From: Gymnopilus junonius | Lineage: Eukaryota; Basidiomycota; Agaricomycetes; Agaricales; Galerinaceae | Assembly (NCBI GenBank): GCA_015501075.1 | Contig: JADNYJ010000067.1 | Location: forward strand, 124,001 to 188,000 | Direction: 5' to 3' | Length of the DNA: 64,000 bases | Part shown: positions 34,745-47,900 of the stretch, in pieces | Position numbering within the stretch: the stretch's first letter is position 1 | How the letters are laid out: each line of letters starts with the position of its first letter | Notes under the pieces: generated by a model | Told to the model about the DNA's origin: nothing | Database searches by the model: none | The model's input: the letters and a program-made list of their open reading frames with translations, nothing else | Made by a program: the position numbers and the translations under genes

Positions 34745-36207
34745 ATGTCTACCGCCCGGGATACTACTTCACAGTCCGATATATCCAAGATGAAGACGGA
34801 ACCAGATGGCACCTTTAAACGCGCATCTTCGTCCTTCCGTAATACAGTGGAGAAAGGAGGCAAATTTGCTCCGGAGGCAGGTGAGTCTTCATGAAAAGCA
34901 TAGAAATATGAACTTCATCTCAATTTCTTTGCAGACCGCTACCATCTCTATGTCTCCTACGCTTGCCGTAAGCTTCTGACAAAATAGGGGTTATAGAAAA
35001 CTTGCTCATGATTGCCCAAAATACTCCAGCATGGGCTACGAGAACTCTGATCGTTCGGAAACTCAAGGGACTAGAATCCATTATTCGTACGTTCATATCA
35101 CCAACCCGTGCTATCGAACCAAACCGATTCACGTATATTCCAGCCGTCACTGTCGTTTCGCCTCACATGGGAAGTCTTGGATGGCCATTCTCCCAGGTTA
35201 GCCCTTTCCCCGGCGCCGACGAGGATCCATTGTACAAGTCCGAACATGTCAGGGATCTCTACTTAAAGGCCGATCCAGACTACGGAGGGAGGTTCGTAAA
35301 CCTTTCTCTGTTCCTCGTGGGCATGATAGTCATACCATTTCTCTCAGGTTCACTGTCCCTGTTCTATGGGACAAGAAGCTGCACACGATCGTGAACAACG
35401 AGAGCTCGGAAATCATTCGTATTTTCAATACGGCCTTCAATGACCTGCTGCCGGCCGAGAAGGCTGCTCTGGACTATTATCCTAAGGAGCTTCGTGCTGA
35501 GATCGACAGCGTGAATGAGTGGATTTATCCAGGCATTAACAGTAAGTCGGATCTACTCTGTCTTTCTTCATTGCTCGTCTAATTGACTGTTTATTTTTGT
35601 TAGATGGTGTCTACAGGTCAGGATTCGCCACGACCCAGGAAGCCTACAGCAATGCTGTCCTCGAGGTCTTCGAATCGCTCGACAAAGTCGAGAAACTTCT
35701 GACTGGAAAGGATTACCTCATCGGGAACAGACTTACCGAGGCGGATGTGAGACTCTGGGTGACAATCGTGCGTTGCCCTTTCCTCAGTGGAACTTTTTCA
35801 GTAATATTCTAACGGACTTCTGATCTTCGTTCCTTTCCTTCAATGACCAGGTTCGTTTCGACCCTGTTTACGTTGGGCATTTTAAGTGCAACATTCGCAC
35901 AATTCGAGATGGATATCCGGCAATCCACAAGTTCGTGCCCATGCTTAATCTTGCTTCGAAATCCAAACTCATGCAATTCCGCATTGACCAGGTGGTTACG
36001 GAAATTATACTGGAACAACCCCGCCTTCAAGGATTCCACTGATTTCGACCATATCAAGACCCACTACTACTGGTCTCATATCACTGTACGTGCCTCTCCC
36101 TAATGATGTTGTGATGACGTTATTAATCTTCCTTCCTTTCTTCTTGTAAGATCAACCCACATAGGATTGTCCCTGTTGGACCGATTCCTAACATATTGCC
36201 ATTGTGA
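34745..36207 (+). CDS. Glutathionyl-hydroquinone reductase (Xi-class GST, ECM4-like)
   Basis: It starts [20 protein letters not shown]. The N-terminal thioredoxin-like domain has [19 protein letters not shown], where the CPWA Cys is the catalytic nucleophile of Xi-class enzymes; an intron splits the Pro codon. It continues [37 protein letters not shown] and [17 protein letters not shown]. The helical C-terminal domain has [20 protein letters not shown] and ends [20 protein letters not shown]. At least six introns are needed. The enzyme removes glutathione from glutathionyl-hydroquinones, using a second GSH, and is linked to quinone detoxification and lignin-derived aromatics in wood-decay fungi. 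The product should be cytosolic. Confidence 0.93.
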
Positions 36208-36809
36208 TATAACAGCAAAGAAAATTGAAGAGTGTATTTCTACTTAAAATTGTGTAACCCGTGTCCTCTGATGTATCTATTATAGTGACTACAGAGTGTT
36301 AGTAAATTGACCAGACCTAAGGGCAGTAATCAAGCGGATGTGTTAAATTTGAGCTACATGATCCTGGAATGCAGTAGCCCTGCTTGAGCTTTGACCTATT
36401 TTCAAGAACCAAACTGAGTGATGAGTCAACAGTCCTGTTGTATACTAGTCAACAAAATTACAGCACAGTCAATACTAATAAAAACCTCGGACTAGGTAAA
36501 AGTTTGCCCAGAATAATCCAGATATGTAGTTACAAGGTATATATCTGAGCAACTGGGAAAAAGCTAGTAGTTGTGTGAGAATAGTCCATAAATCCAGTAT
36601 ACTCAAAATTAAAGCACATCCGCGGAGAACAATATGGAAAGAAAAGCACCCAAAGAACAGAGAAAAAGAAGTCCGGGTCGTGAAGAAAGTTCGTGGATGA
36701 GAAAAGCCCACCGCAAAAGAAAATAGCCATTGTCGTAAGAAGTCAAGTAATGTCGACTTACACAAGGACTTATGCAAATGCCCCATCAAAAATCCGAGAT
36801 GCCTCCGGA
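36208..36809. other. Convergent intergenic region
   Basis: Lies between the 3' ends of the GHR gene and the minus-strand glycoprotein gene. No coding content seen. Confidence 0.45.
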
Positions 36810-38579
36810 TCACAGCACAAAGACAGCTCCCAGCATCGAGAAAATGACCGCAGATCCGAAAGAGAGCACGGCTCGCTCCCACCCATCGAGGGAGGCCGAA
36901 CGTGTGGCCGACGAACCGGTTCCTGTCGGCGTGGTCCCACTTGAACTGGCAGAGGAAGTAGAAGTTGGGCTGGTGTTGGTGCTGCTACGAGTAGACGTCG
37001 ACGATCCAGTCGAGGCCTGTCCGGATCCCGAGGAAGAAGACAAGGAAACCTAGACATAAAACTTAGCGTGCAATGGTCAAAAATAAAATTTCCTTTGCTT
37101 ACTGTCGACGAGGAGTCCGATGAAGAACCCGATGAAGAAGTCGTCGTGCTGGATTTGGTAGCGGATGCTGATGGCGAGCTGCTGCTGGAAGTAGACGCAG
37201 GGCCTCCATTGGGCGTGGTGATGACGACGCCGTTGCCGATGGTGTTCAGTGTCACGCAGGAGGATGAAGCGGGTGCAGGGTGCGCAGCTGGTGTTGATGG
37301 CTGGCCTTGGAAGAACGTTGAAGTTCCATAGACGCCCATAGGCTATTTAGTGTCAAGAACAAGATGATTTTTGATGAGTACTAATTGAAGGGAGGTGAGA
37401 AATTTTGGGCCGACCTCGCCGCTGTCTGCATGGCAGCTTGTAAATCCGGTACCGTAATTCCCTGGCATATTCCATGCACAACCCAAGACATCGTAGATGT
37501 GTTCACAAAATCTTGGGGCTTGAGGGGATGGCCTGCAGGCGCGGAAACAGAATTCGCTGTCGGATACAAAGTTCTTAAAAGAAGCAAAGTCAATGTCGCA
37601 TCTCATTGTGTCTTTCAGACGTGGCTCACTGTCCATTCGTGCATCTGTTGCAGCTGGCCGAACGCGTTCGAGAAAACAAGACCGCCGATCGGGTTCCCTG
37701 ATGGGAAGACTGTCAATAGCACAGATGACGACAATTTGACTCAGGTTTACCATTTCCATCAGCTCCGTGAGGATCCAGCTGCGCGATTATAGCATGGTCA
37801 GCTCTTCAACGGTATGATAGTGTTGCCTGAACAAAGCACGGACCTCTCCCTAGGATTTAAGACCTTTGAGCTTTCATCGCTTTAAAGAAAAGTGTTGTAT
37901 GCAAGACTCACCCCAGCATCTCCAGCTGGTATATTTATTTTAGTCAAATCACCCACACCTTGTAGTTATGATGGTTAAAAACTATATATTAAGTTCGAGG
38001 ATCCAAATTTGTCGATGCTTACCAGTGACCTGGACAAAATCTGGAGTAATAATGAAGTGAGCACCTGTAATTGCGCCGTCCGGAATCAAACGCGTCCCGG
38101 TGCCACTCTATGAATGAACGTGGACTTCAGAGAAAGGCTCGGTTAAGTTCGCGTGACAGCAACTCCCACCTGCAAACACCAAGAAACCTCAATGCGCTGT
38201 AAATACCCGAGGTGAATCTCAATGCAAACATGAAAATCTATGCAAGAGGTGTCTTCCTGACCTCCGTGTTACCAATGACAGAATCGGGCCCAGGATTCGG
38301 AGGCGCGAAGACACACCAGTCTGTGAGTGAGTTGACTAGAAGAATTTCGACTTTCAGAACGATTCCACGATGTTTAATCTGTTAAGAACACGCACGGTAA
38401 GCGTTCTGACAATTCGAACTCTGACTTGAACCAGTGCCGCATTGGTTAGTGCCCGTCTGACCCTGTTCCGTCGTGGGCGGCGCGTTGGAAGGAAGATACG
38501 TTGCGCTGTAAACCTGCGCGTTTGAAAGCCTGGCCAGAACTAGGGTAGAGATCGTTATGACCGTCGCCAGATGAGGCAT
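36810..38579 (-). CDS. Secreted Ser/Thr-rich, probably GPI-anchored glycoprotein ('macrofage activating glycoprotein' type)
   Basis: It starts MPHLATVITISTLVLARLSN, a clear signal peptide, then QVYSATYLPSNAPPTTEQGQ and Cys-containing NQCGTGSSQSSNCQNAYRAC. Several short exons follow. The conserved core includes FCFRAC, CEHIYDVLGCAWNMPGNYG and then MGVYGTSTFFQGQPSTPAAH. A long Ser/Thr tail follows, ending in a hydrophobic stretch (AVLSFGSAVIFSMLGAVFVL) preceded by small residues, which fits a GPI-attachment signal. The family is common in basidiomycetes under the name given above, a label from Cryptococcus work; the role in this fungus is unknown but cell-surface. Exon borders in the middle (37600-38350) were only partly resolved. 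Confidence 0.75.
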
Positions 38580-39801
38580 TTTGGATCGTAAGGAGGAGGA
38601 AAGTGAAGTGAAGGGGCGAAGGGTATGCACAGGCACCGCCCATCATGGTTTTGTTTTCTGCTTGATTGAAATTCTAATCCTTTGCGGGATTGAAAGCCTG
38701 GAACACTGTGCCAAGCGGAATGCGGCCAAAAATAACCGTTGATCATCAGTTCAAAATTCGCATGATTAGATCATGTGGGCTTCCCAATCATCGAGTTGTC
38801 ATTTGTCACGAGGAGAAACTTGAAGTCGACTCTGAGCAACCAATTCCAACTTACACAGTATGATCCACTCCTGTTCAATTCAGGAGATAAATCCAGCTTA
38901 AATATCTTTTATTTGGTAAATTGGCTTATTATATGACTGAAGAGCAATTGCAGGATTAAGTTAGTTGGGTACCGCGATATAGACTTATTGAGAGTCAGAC
39001 ATACGGCTGCAAACAAAGAAGGCCTCTCCGGACATATTACTTTCTCTCTGTTTGCCAGTCTGCGCCTTAGGATTAGGCGCTACATGCAATTTGAAAAGGC
39101 TTGCAATCGCCGGTATGTCGTGACAGGTCCAAATGTTGGAATGACCATTGGTCGCCCGTTGTCTATATCATTCTCGTCAAAAGGTTCTCTTGCTGCAGAA
39201 GGATTTTGGTTGATCCATGATCTCTCAAGAGCGTGTCGACCGCGACCCTAATTATCGGACTTCTGTATTCGGAGTCAAGACACTTTCCCAGTGCCTGTTT
39301 GAATGCGGAAAAAAATTAAAACATGTGTAAAAACCATACATTGTTGCCTACAGTCGGTCACTTGCTGAAATTGAAATGAACTGGCTGAGACGCGGTCACG
39401 TTGGTTGTCCGCTGCCATCGTCTTTCCTCTTTCTACCTTCTGTGTGTAGGATTCATCGAGCGCGTACGACGGATTCGAGCTTGGTGGCTTCCTGAGCATA
39501 AGCCTCGCTTATCGCACTTGCAGGGTGGACATCGGAGAGCTTAGAAATAGGAGGGACACTATTGGCGACGCTGGGATTGACCGGACCATGATGGAGGACG
39601 ATGAGGTCAGTTGTTACAAATAAGGAGTGTATCCCAGATCTCGTGAGTTGTGAGAGAGCCTTTCTCCGCTTCCCCCATTCACACATGGTCCTGATTGGTT
39701 TGGCTCGGCATGAATGCACCCTTCTTTGGCTCTTTTTAAATCTCACCTACCGTAAATATAAATACTTCGGGTCTTGGACGTAAGGTCAGTCAGTCTCCCT
39801 C
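38580..39801. other. 1.2-kb divergent intergenic region
   Basis: Separates the minus-strand glycoprotein from the plus-strand P450. Open frames here overlap on both strands and show no domain content. It probably holds both promoters. Confidence 0.4.
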
Positions 39802-41709
39802 ATGTTAAACATCATCAATCCCCTTTTCCAAAGCCTTGACCTTCGAACATTAGCCCTTTTGGTGCCAGTGCTCATCCTTCTTGTTCATTTGGTACCTTAC
39901 TTTGTCGACGTCCATGGAATCCGCAAATATCCAGGCCCATTCTTAGCCAAATTTTCCGATTTATGGTTGGGTCGGGTATCGCAACAAGGACACCGCTCAG
40001 AGGTCGTTCACGAAATGCACCAGAAATATGGTTCGCGATATAGCTTTGAGAATGCCTTTGCCACCGCGAAGCTAATTCTTATCAATTCAACAGGGCCAAT
40101 CGTTCGACTTGCTCCAAACCATGTTTCCGTTGCCATCCCAGATGCACTTGGAATTGTGTATGGGCATGGCAATGGTGCTCTCAAGTCAAATTTCTATGAC
40201 GCTTTCGTGTCAATCGAACGCGGTGTCTTCAACACCCGCGACCGCGAAGAGCACACTCGCAAACGCAAGATTGTATCCCATATTTTCTCCCAAAAGAACG
40301 TCGTTGAATTTGTCCCGCACATTCGTCTCTATGTTGGAATGTTGCTCAACCAATGGGATCGTCTCTATGACCAAGCACTCAAAGGGTTATCTGGTCCCGA
40401 AGGCGAAGGATGGAAAGGCGAAGGTGGCAGGCTTTGGCTAGACTCCTTGCCGTGTATGTCGCGTCCTGTTCTTTCGGAGAAATGCAGTCTGACATTCTTA
40501 TAGGGGCCAACTACCTGGCTTTCGACATTGTCGGCGATCTCGCTTTTGGTGCGCCTTTTGGAATGATCGCAGCAGCTAGGGATTTGGCTGTTGTACCGAA
40601 GAACCAAGAAGATGCTATGAACAGTTACGGAAGCTCGAAATCTGTCGAAGTCATGGAAATTCCGGCCGTGAAAATCCTGAATGGAAGGGGCGAATATTCT
40701 ATGTCAATGGGCGTTCTACCTCCCTCGTGGCGTCCCCTTGTTCGACACCTTCCTTGGTATAAAAAGGGTGGGCAGGACGTAAAAAACTTGGCTGGAATTG
40801 CAATCATGGCTGTGGCAAAGCGTCTCGCCACCCCGACGGATAGGGTTGACCTTTTGAGTAAGCTACAGGAGGCGCGTGACGGCGATGGAAATCCCATGGG
40901 AAGGGCAGAATTAACGGCCGAGGCTCTGACGCTCCTCATCGCTGGATCAGACACCACATCGAAGTTAGTCAAGATCTGATCATTACACTAATCATTCTTC
41001 TCACTCCTGTTTCTCCAGTTCCACTTGCGCCATTCTTTACTACCTCGCTCGGAACCGTCAAGCTCAGGACAAACTGCACAAGGAACTCGATGAGCAGCTG
41101 GGTGCTGAAGATGAATTAGTTGCAACTGATCAACAAATCAAACTTTTGCCCTACCTCAACGCGTGCATTGATGAGGGTTTGCGCTTGCATTCGACCTCCG
41201 CACTTGGCCTTCCTCGTGTCGTACCTGAAGGAGGTCTGACGATCATGGATGAATATTTCCCTGCAGGAACTGTTCTTAGTGTGCCTAGTTTCTCGATTCA
41301 CCGTGACAAGGCCATCTGGGGTGAAAATATCGAGGACTTTAGACCTGAGCGCTGGTTTGAACGTGATCAGGCTGATATTCAAAGGACGTTTAACCCATTC
41401 TCTGTTGGTCCGAGGTACGTAATTCGAGTTTGCCTCCCTGCACGACACTTAACATTGATATGCATACAGGGCTTGTGTTGGGCGTAACTTGGCTTACCTG
41501 GAACTGCAAATCATCGTTGCCTCTATTATGCGAAGATTTGACATTGTGCTTGAAAGCGCAGACCAAAAAGTAAGCCCAGTAGTTAGAAGTCTAAGCCCTT
41601 GAGCATTTCATTGACATTTGTCTCGTAGCTTCATACCCGAGAAGGCTTCCTGCGCAAACCTCTTGGTTGTAGAGTGGGTATCAAGCGTCGGGACTCAAAT
41701 ATACCGTAA
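39802..41709 (+). CDS. Cytochrome P450, CYP53-like (benzoate 4-hydroxylase type)
   Basis: An N-terminal membrane anchor (LRTLALLVPVLILLVHLVPY) is followed by KYPGPFLAKFSDLWLG and GHRSEVVHEMHQKYGPIVRL. CYP53-like segments are VYGHGNGALKSNFYDAFVSI, TRKRKIVSHIFSQKNVVEF and, across an intron, DSLPWANYLAFDIVGDLAFG. The I-helix motif is AGSDTT, the K-helix EGLR, and the haem loop FNPFSVGPRACVGRNLAYLE with the Cys ligand. The end is GIKRRDSNIP at 41709. Introns interrupt the gene at least five times. CYP53 enzymes para-hydroxylate benzoate at the ER using a reductase partner and feed aromatic-ring catabolism; they are considered a conserved fungal detoxification route. Family placement is from motif similarity. 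Confidence 0.88.
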
Positions 41710-42178
41710 CCTTGCCATTCGCGCATACGAACTTCATTTCACACGATGGATGGGTAATTTGTTACCCTCACGAATACTATAATGATCCCTTATACTCGAT
41801 GCCGAGATGTAAACTATCCAATGTATGCTTTCCCTGCGGATACGATTGGGACTTTCATGTATTTTTATCAGCAAAAATTTCCCTATGCTATATCATATTT
41901 TAGTCCCCAAGACTGACAGCGTCTGGTTGGTGATCAGACGTCAATTACTGCGTTTCGGAAAGTGCGGCAATTATTGATATCCATCCCGGGTTGGGGCTTG
42001 CTCTTCCAAAGAGCGGACCATAGCTCACACGACAATCTTATTTTTGGACAATCTGTTGAGGGCCTTTCCTGCATGTTGCTATGAATAGCCTCATAATGTT
42101 CTCACTATCGTCTACGTAAGGAGGCAAGTCCCAGGGGGCGATGCCAGTCTCCACTCTTAGCAGCGGACGACATCCTCC
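41710..42178. other. Intergenic, no gene recognised
   Basis: Probable 3' UTR of the P450 and promoter of the next plus-strand gene. No coding signal. Confidence 0.45.
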
Positions 42179-42960
42179 ATGGCTTTGCAGACGTCGCACA
42201 GCGCTGAGCCTTCGTCAACGTCCCCTGCCAGCACAGAGACGACCACATCCAATTCTGGATCGACTTCATCACCGTTCTCTGCGGCCGGGTCGCCTCCGCT
42301 TATTCTGGCTTTCTTAGCAGTCGGCCTTTTCTCCGCTGCAATGATCATCGTTTTTGGGTGGAGGCGAATACAATTTGCCCGAGCGCTTATACCGGGTGGG
42401 CTGCCATTTGTTGAAGATGAGAACTCAAGTACGAGGATGCCCTTGGTCAGGCCAAAATTGTGGGATTTGTGGAATGGAGGGGAAGTCACTTGGACTCAAG
42501 TTGCGGGGAATAAGAAAGGTGGTCATGACGCTCGATTACAATGGACGAATATAATGGTTAGTGCGCGCTTATATGATGCTTTACTGACGATTTGATTACC
42601 CAATCTATACAGCCTTTAAGTGCGAATGCAGTGCCAAGTACAGCCGTTCCCGAAAGTATTGCTTCAATGAGGTCATCATCAGATCCTCCGAGGCCGTCAC
42701 CTCGGAGAGACCTCTTGGATCGACAACCGCCAGCGTTGCGTTTATGGCGACGCCTGCGGCAGGGGGGACATTATAAACAAAGCGTATCACCTAGCACACC
42801 GCAACCAAGATTACAAGTCGAAGTTGCTATTCTTATGCCATCGCCAAGATACCCAGTTTACGTGTCAGGAAAAGATAATGAATATTGTGAGGAGAAACGG
42901 AAGGAAAGGGAGGACATCACGGAGTACTCAATCGGTGTTTACGAGTGTACATGGGATTAA
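42179..42960 (+). CDS. Single-pass membrane protein, dispersed member D of the 19-22 kb family
   Basis: Exons 42179-42556 and 42613-42960 give about 241 aa. A Ser/Thr-rich N-terminus (SSTSPASTETTTSNSGS) precedes one helix (LILAFLAVGLFSAAMIIVFG), a basic patch (WRRIQFARA), and MPLVRPKLWDLWNGGEVTW. The intron is phase 0 and sits right before PLSANA, the same place as in members A-C. The tail keeps LQVEVAILMPSPRY and ends ITEYSIGVYECTWD, a diverged form of the LPEYQIGV...W motif. It is on the opposite strand about 20 kb away, so it is not part of the tandem array. Function unknown. Confidence 0.7.
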
Positions 42961-43253
42961 TGAATAATGATGATCTAATCACTATAGTTCAATGCAAACG
43001 TCAGAGAAAGGAAGACGAAATGAATCAACAAAGGCCCTAGAGATAAGATTACTCTATAATGGACAGGGGTATCGAGAGGAGTAATGCTGGGTATCATGTA
43101 TGTAAGATCGTGTATCAGTGGAAAGAAATGATGAAAAGGTCCGACGTAAGATACATAAAGGGCGAAGTTGTGGCGCTGAGGCGCTGAGGTAGGTTTGGAT
43201 GGACTAGAAGATGTGTGTGACCAAGAGCTGGAGGCCAGAACCCAATGTTTTGT

Positions 43254-43775
43254 TTACTGCCTTAATCGACGCAAGGTTAAGATGCAGGTGCTGTCCATCT
43301 CGAAGGAAGGGGACAACCCAGCAAAACCAGTATGTTCGAGCAAGCAGTCCAACCTTATAACCCCATGCGAACGGCACCCGTCGCGGTCGGCTGCCCAGTT
43401 GCAACGGTTCTCAAACACAAGCCTGATACGTTCCTGCTGCTTTGCAGAGAGACGGTCATATTCTTCCTGTGATATTCTTTTGATGAGAGTCGTGTGAATG
43501 GAATGGAGCACGTCGCCGACAGTGACGCCTCCTTCGCGCTCGACCCTGATAGGCCAGTATGCAGGGAAGATGTCACATACAACGTGGAGTAGAGGGAGCG
43601 GGGGGTTGGTTGCGAATTGAGTCGTGTCAAAATTGGAGGGGGATTCTTCAGGGTTCGTTGCGGATCGTGCAGAGTGTAGCGGTTCGCGCACATCCCAAAC
43701 GATATGGTTGCAGGAGCCAGGGGTAACCTCGTGCTGGGAGTAGGAAATGAGGGGGTGAACGTCGAAGTCGGCCAT
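43254..43775 (-). CDS. DUF6699-like protein
   Basis: A single exon, 173 aa. It starts MADFDVHPLISYSQHEV; upstream in-frame ATG at 43889 adds an unlikely Cys/Arg-rich stretch. Typical features of this agaricomycete family are visible: an early HPLI, VWDVREPLHSA, PPLPLLHVVCDIFPAYWPI, then REGGVTVGDVLHSIHTTLIK. The family is expanded in mushrooms and has no established biochemical function. Assignment rests on motif order and spacing. Confidence 0.7.
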   Translation of the reverse strand: MADFDVHPLISYSQHEVTPGSCNHIVWDVREPLHSARSATNPEESPSNFDTTQFATNPPLPLLHVVCDIFPAYWPIRVEREGGVTVGDVLHSIHTTLIKRISQEEYDRLSAKQQERIRLVFENRCNWAADRDGCRSHGVIRLDCLLEHTGFAGLSPSFEMDSTCILTLRRLRQ

Positions 43776-44938
43776 AGTTGATGAGTTGAAGAAAGGGAAC
43801 AAGAAACGTCTATTGCATCGGTGAGGTATTTGTAGTCGTGTGCAGACGAGGGTCGACCATCGACAGGAAGATTGGAGATAATATAGCAAAATGACAGCGC
43901 CCTATATATGTCTTCCCGACAAAAGTAAGCAACAGCAGCAGATCTCCAGAGGCGGGTCAGACGTGAAAAACGGACCAATTTCTGGGGTATAGCACTGCCC
44001 CGTAGATACTGCCTATCGCCAAGTTCACTAAGCAGGGACCTATAACCATTGAGCAGAACTCCGCGCATTCAATACATAGCAGGAAGCACCAAGACGACAT
44101 CGTCAAGAGCATCGAATGGATGGGTAAGGGTATGACGTAGACATTAAGCGCCAGGACAATGCCATGTGCAGTCCCGCCTCCGAGCACCGCCTCACGACCG
44201 ATACTTGTTGCTCCGGTCCAGGACGGAAAACGTGTGCTGGCCAGCAGAGCATTAGAATGGCGACGGGCAGTAGCAATAAGACCTAAATGAGAAAAGCACT
44301 TGCTATGACTACAAGTCAGTCATAGCCTAAGAGTGAGCTTGTGCTGGCTTACTAAATGCTGGTATTCGAGAACACTCTGCATTTTGATGCTTGTGTCAAA
44401 CTTGGAAGTTCGTCACTCTTCCTCAGTGAACAGTACTCACGAACTGAGATACGGACATGGGGTATAATGGTCATGACAATTGGTTGGCGGGGATGACCGT
44501 CGTCCATGCGAAGTCGGTAGATATTTCACCGCATACAGTGTTGTAACATTTCAAATCCCAAGACACACCATCGAAGTCCAGACCAACAAATTATGAAGAA
44601 GTGTATTTCGCTCAGTGCATAGAGTTTTTCTCGAGTGAATATGAGGCATTGAAATCGAGTCGACGCTGGTTGGCGTCGGTGAAAGCGATTGTGCCGTTCA
44701 GAAATGGATGGTTTACTCTTGTTTGTACCTCTCTCTGACGAGTCCGAACCAACTCCGAACGCATATGGCGGAACTCTATTCCTCCCTCAAATCCATGATG
44801 TTTATCATATCTTGGCAAGAAAAATCACACATGTACCGCGGTGTTCGCGGATACTTTAACCTTAAGATGAGATTGTAACCATTGAAGCTGACTCTTCTCA
44901 CCTCTGCTTAGCTCGGTCCGCGTCTCGATACCCACTCT
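43776..44938. other. Intergenic with a possible membrane-peptide fragment
   Basis: A minus-strand frame at 43957-44187 is strongly hydrophobic (GIVLALNVYVIPLPIHSMLL and CFLLCIECAEFC). Further coding-like words lie near 44180-44400. I could not assemble a convincing gene and list it as unresolved. Confidence 0.3.
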
Positions 44939-47900
44939 ATGAATCTTCAAGATTTTTCGGCTGTTATTCTCGCCCTTCTCGTCTCATGCAGCTTTCTGAG
45001 TTTTTACACGCCAGTATTTGCGTTCTTTAGCGGCTCTGTCAGGATTTCCCCGGAGCGCGTTTTGGCAGCACTGAAAGGAGACCCTTTCAATGTCACGACA
45101 AAAGAAGAAGACTTCCTCGATGGACAACAAACCCGTTCTTCAGGCCCATTTTGGGCACAGGTAAGCGTTATGAATGAGTATTCTCCATATATTGAATGTC
45201 TTATTTCTGCGCCCAGATTTACAAGTTGAAGATTGTCCTGGTCTTATTCCAGGCTGTCATCATCTGCGCTTGGATTCACGAGATAATATATCCATGCCAG
45301 CCTCGTTTATGCAGCAGCCTTTCAATATTTGCCAAGGAAACCTATCTTGCATTTGCCGCATATACTCTGGTGATCACCATTACGTCTATTTTAAACAAGC
45401 ACGAGAAGCATACGGGGTTTCTAGCGCACCTCTGCACATTGCTGACGGTTAAAACTCTACTGGCTGTTATAATCACGTTTCTTCCGTCTTCTAACGCGAC
45501 TTCCGAGTCCTCTTCTATCGACACTATCCTCTACAGCGCATGGAACATTGATTTAGCTTTTACATTTGTGTCCTGGCTGGTCGTTATCGGCATGCCAAGG
45601 GGTTTGCCTTGTCACTATTCAGAGCAAAAACTCTACTCTTCGAAGACCCTTTCAGCCTCTGGAAAGTTCCCGGAAGAAAATGTCTCAGGAGAAGGTGGTA
45701 AGTAGAGGCTTCTTTATTCTGCCTGCTTCTTATTAATGCCTGAACGACAAGTCACTTCTCTCTATGGCACACTGTTCTTTACCTATGCAACGCAGGTCTT
45801 CATGCTTGGCAAATCGAAGAGCCTCATTACCATGGACCAACTCCCTATCCTACCAGCCAGTTTACGTGCAGCCGTCAATCTGTCCGAAATTAAATATGTG
45901 ATTCAGAACACCAAAGTGCCTTTCGGAAATCTGATTCGTCCAGGATCCGGCTTTCGACTGGCTTTCCAAGTTTTACGAGCCAATTTTGGTTTGATATGCA
46001 TCCTTCAACTCGTTTCGGTGCTGGCGGCGATCATGTACTATGCTCCCATTTTCTTTATCCAATATTTTCTGGCATATCTAGAAGAGGACCCTGATCGAAA
46101 AAACCCGTCCTGGGGTTGGTTCTATGTTGGGGGCATTTTTGTATCACATTTTATTCTAGTCCTTGGTAGGGAAGATTTTTTGGAAGCCAAAAGAGGTGCT
46201 CACTGTGAACGTTATTCATGCAACAGTCAATGCCCAACTCTGGTCTATGTCCTCCAACGACCTCCGCACACGGCTCAGTTTACAGCTTAACACTCTCCTT
46301 TACGCGAAGACATTGGTCAGGAAAGATTTACCATCCAGCTCGGGCGGGCCATCAGGCGATAACCATGAATCCAACACCAATTTTTCGAGTAAAGCCGAAG
46401 TCATGACCCTCATGACGACGGACGTTGGCCGTGCTCGGAATTGGTCGAGGTTGATATTTTCTCTGACTGGTACTCAATCCCGTGTTCTCTTAAGTGAACG
46501 TTATCTCAACTGTTTCTAGATGCATCCTTGGGCATTTCAATTGGAGGATACATGCTCTACACCCTGCTTGGTGAGTGATCAAAGCCATTATATTGTCCTT
46601 ATTAAGCTTTTGATTTGAAAATGGCTCAGGCTCCTCGACTTTCGTTGGACTTGCCCTTGGCCTTTTACTTGTGCCTCTGAATCAGTTGGCAGGCAAATTT
46701 GTATTGGCATATCAACAAACGTGATGAAATGTCGCGATGAACGTGTGGCTTTGACGAATGAGGTATTCATGAGGTTACCTGGATGTAACAATTTGTGCTC
46801 ACCCGTTGATGCAGTTCCTAGGAGCTATTCGGATGATCAAGGTAACTTCATTCCCCCTGCCTATTGGATATGCTAAGAAATATGTGTTCTTGTAGTTTAT
46901 GGCATGGGAGCGGAGCTTCGAAAAACGCGTCCTGGCGGTCCGGAAGAGAGAACTCAAATTCCAGAACAGATATTCTTTCTTGAAGTGCGTAACTGTCTAT
47001 GAACTACTCACAAAGGATAGTGACTCCGTTGATATAGACCTTGTGGAACTCTTAGGGTATTTACAACGCAGTTCAGCGTTTGTCACAATTTGAGAGAGAT
47101 TAATGTACAGGAACTCGATACCTCTTGTCTTTGCGTTGGGATCTTTCTGGCATTTTGCTGTCATCCGCAGGCAGGAATTAACACCTGCAATCGCCTTCAC
47201 GGCTGTAAGTTCTAGACACCCTTTATCTGCAGCCTTCGGTCATTGACACAGCTTACCCCACAGATTGTCAGTAAGTGGAATTTATGACTCTGCTTCGTCA
47301 AGCACCTTACTCTCGTGCGGCTAAAGTCTTTGTTGAAATCAAATACCCGCTCAATGAACTTCCGGAATTTCTGGTCGAAGGACTCCAGGTAGCTATCGTT
47401 GATGTTTTATCTTTTTAAAGCTGTTTGATTGACTGATCATTTTCTGCAAGGCTTTCGTATCCTTGAAACGAATAGAAAAATATCTCAATATTGAAGAGAT
47501 CGACAGCTTCCCGAGAGAATCTTCTTCAGCAGTGCTCGATGTTGAGCTTCAATCTGCTACTATAGCATGGCCTCGAGCACGTAGCATTAATGCAGATTCT
47601 ACCCCTAGATCAGCATTTTCCCTTAAAGGCATTTCCACGGCTTTTCCCAAAGGAGAAATTTCTCTCATTTGCGGCCGGATTGGATCTGGAAAGACACTTC
47701 TCTTATTAGGCATGTCAACTTCTATCTTCCGTATGATCCAAACTTAAAATGATTATGACAGGTCTTCTGGGGGAGGCTGACATCTTGGCAGGAAGTGTTT
47801 CCTGTCCACGCTCTGCGCCCGATTCTTACTCGTTCTTATCTGAAATCGATAATATGGAGCGTTGGACTGTAGAGGGCATATGTGCATATGTGCCTCAGGT

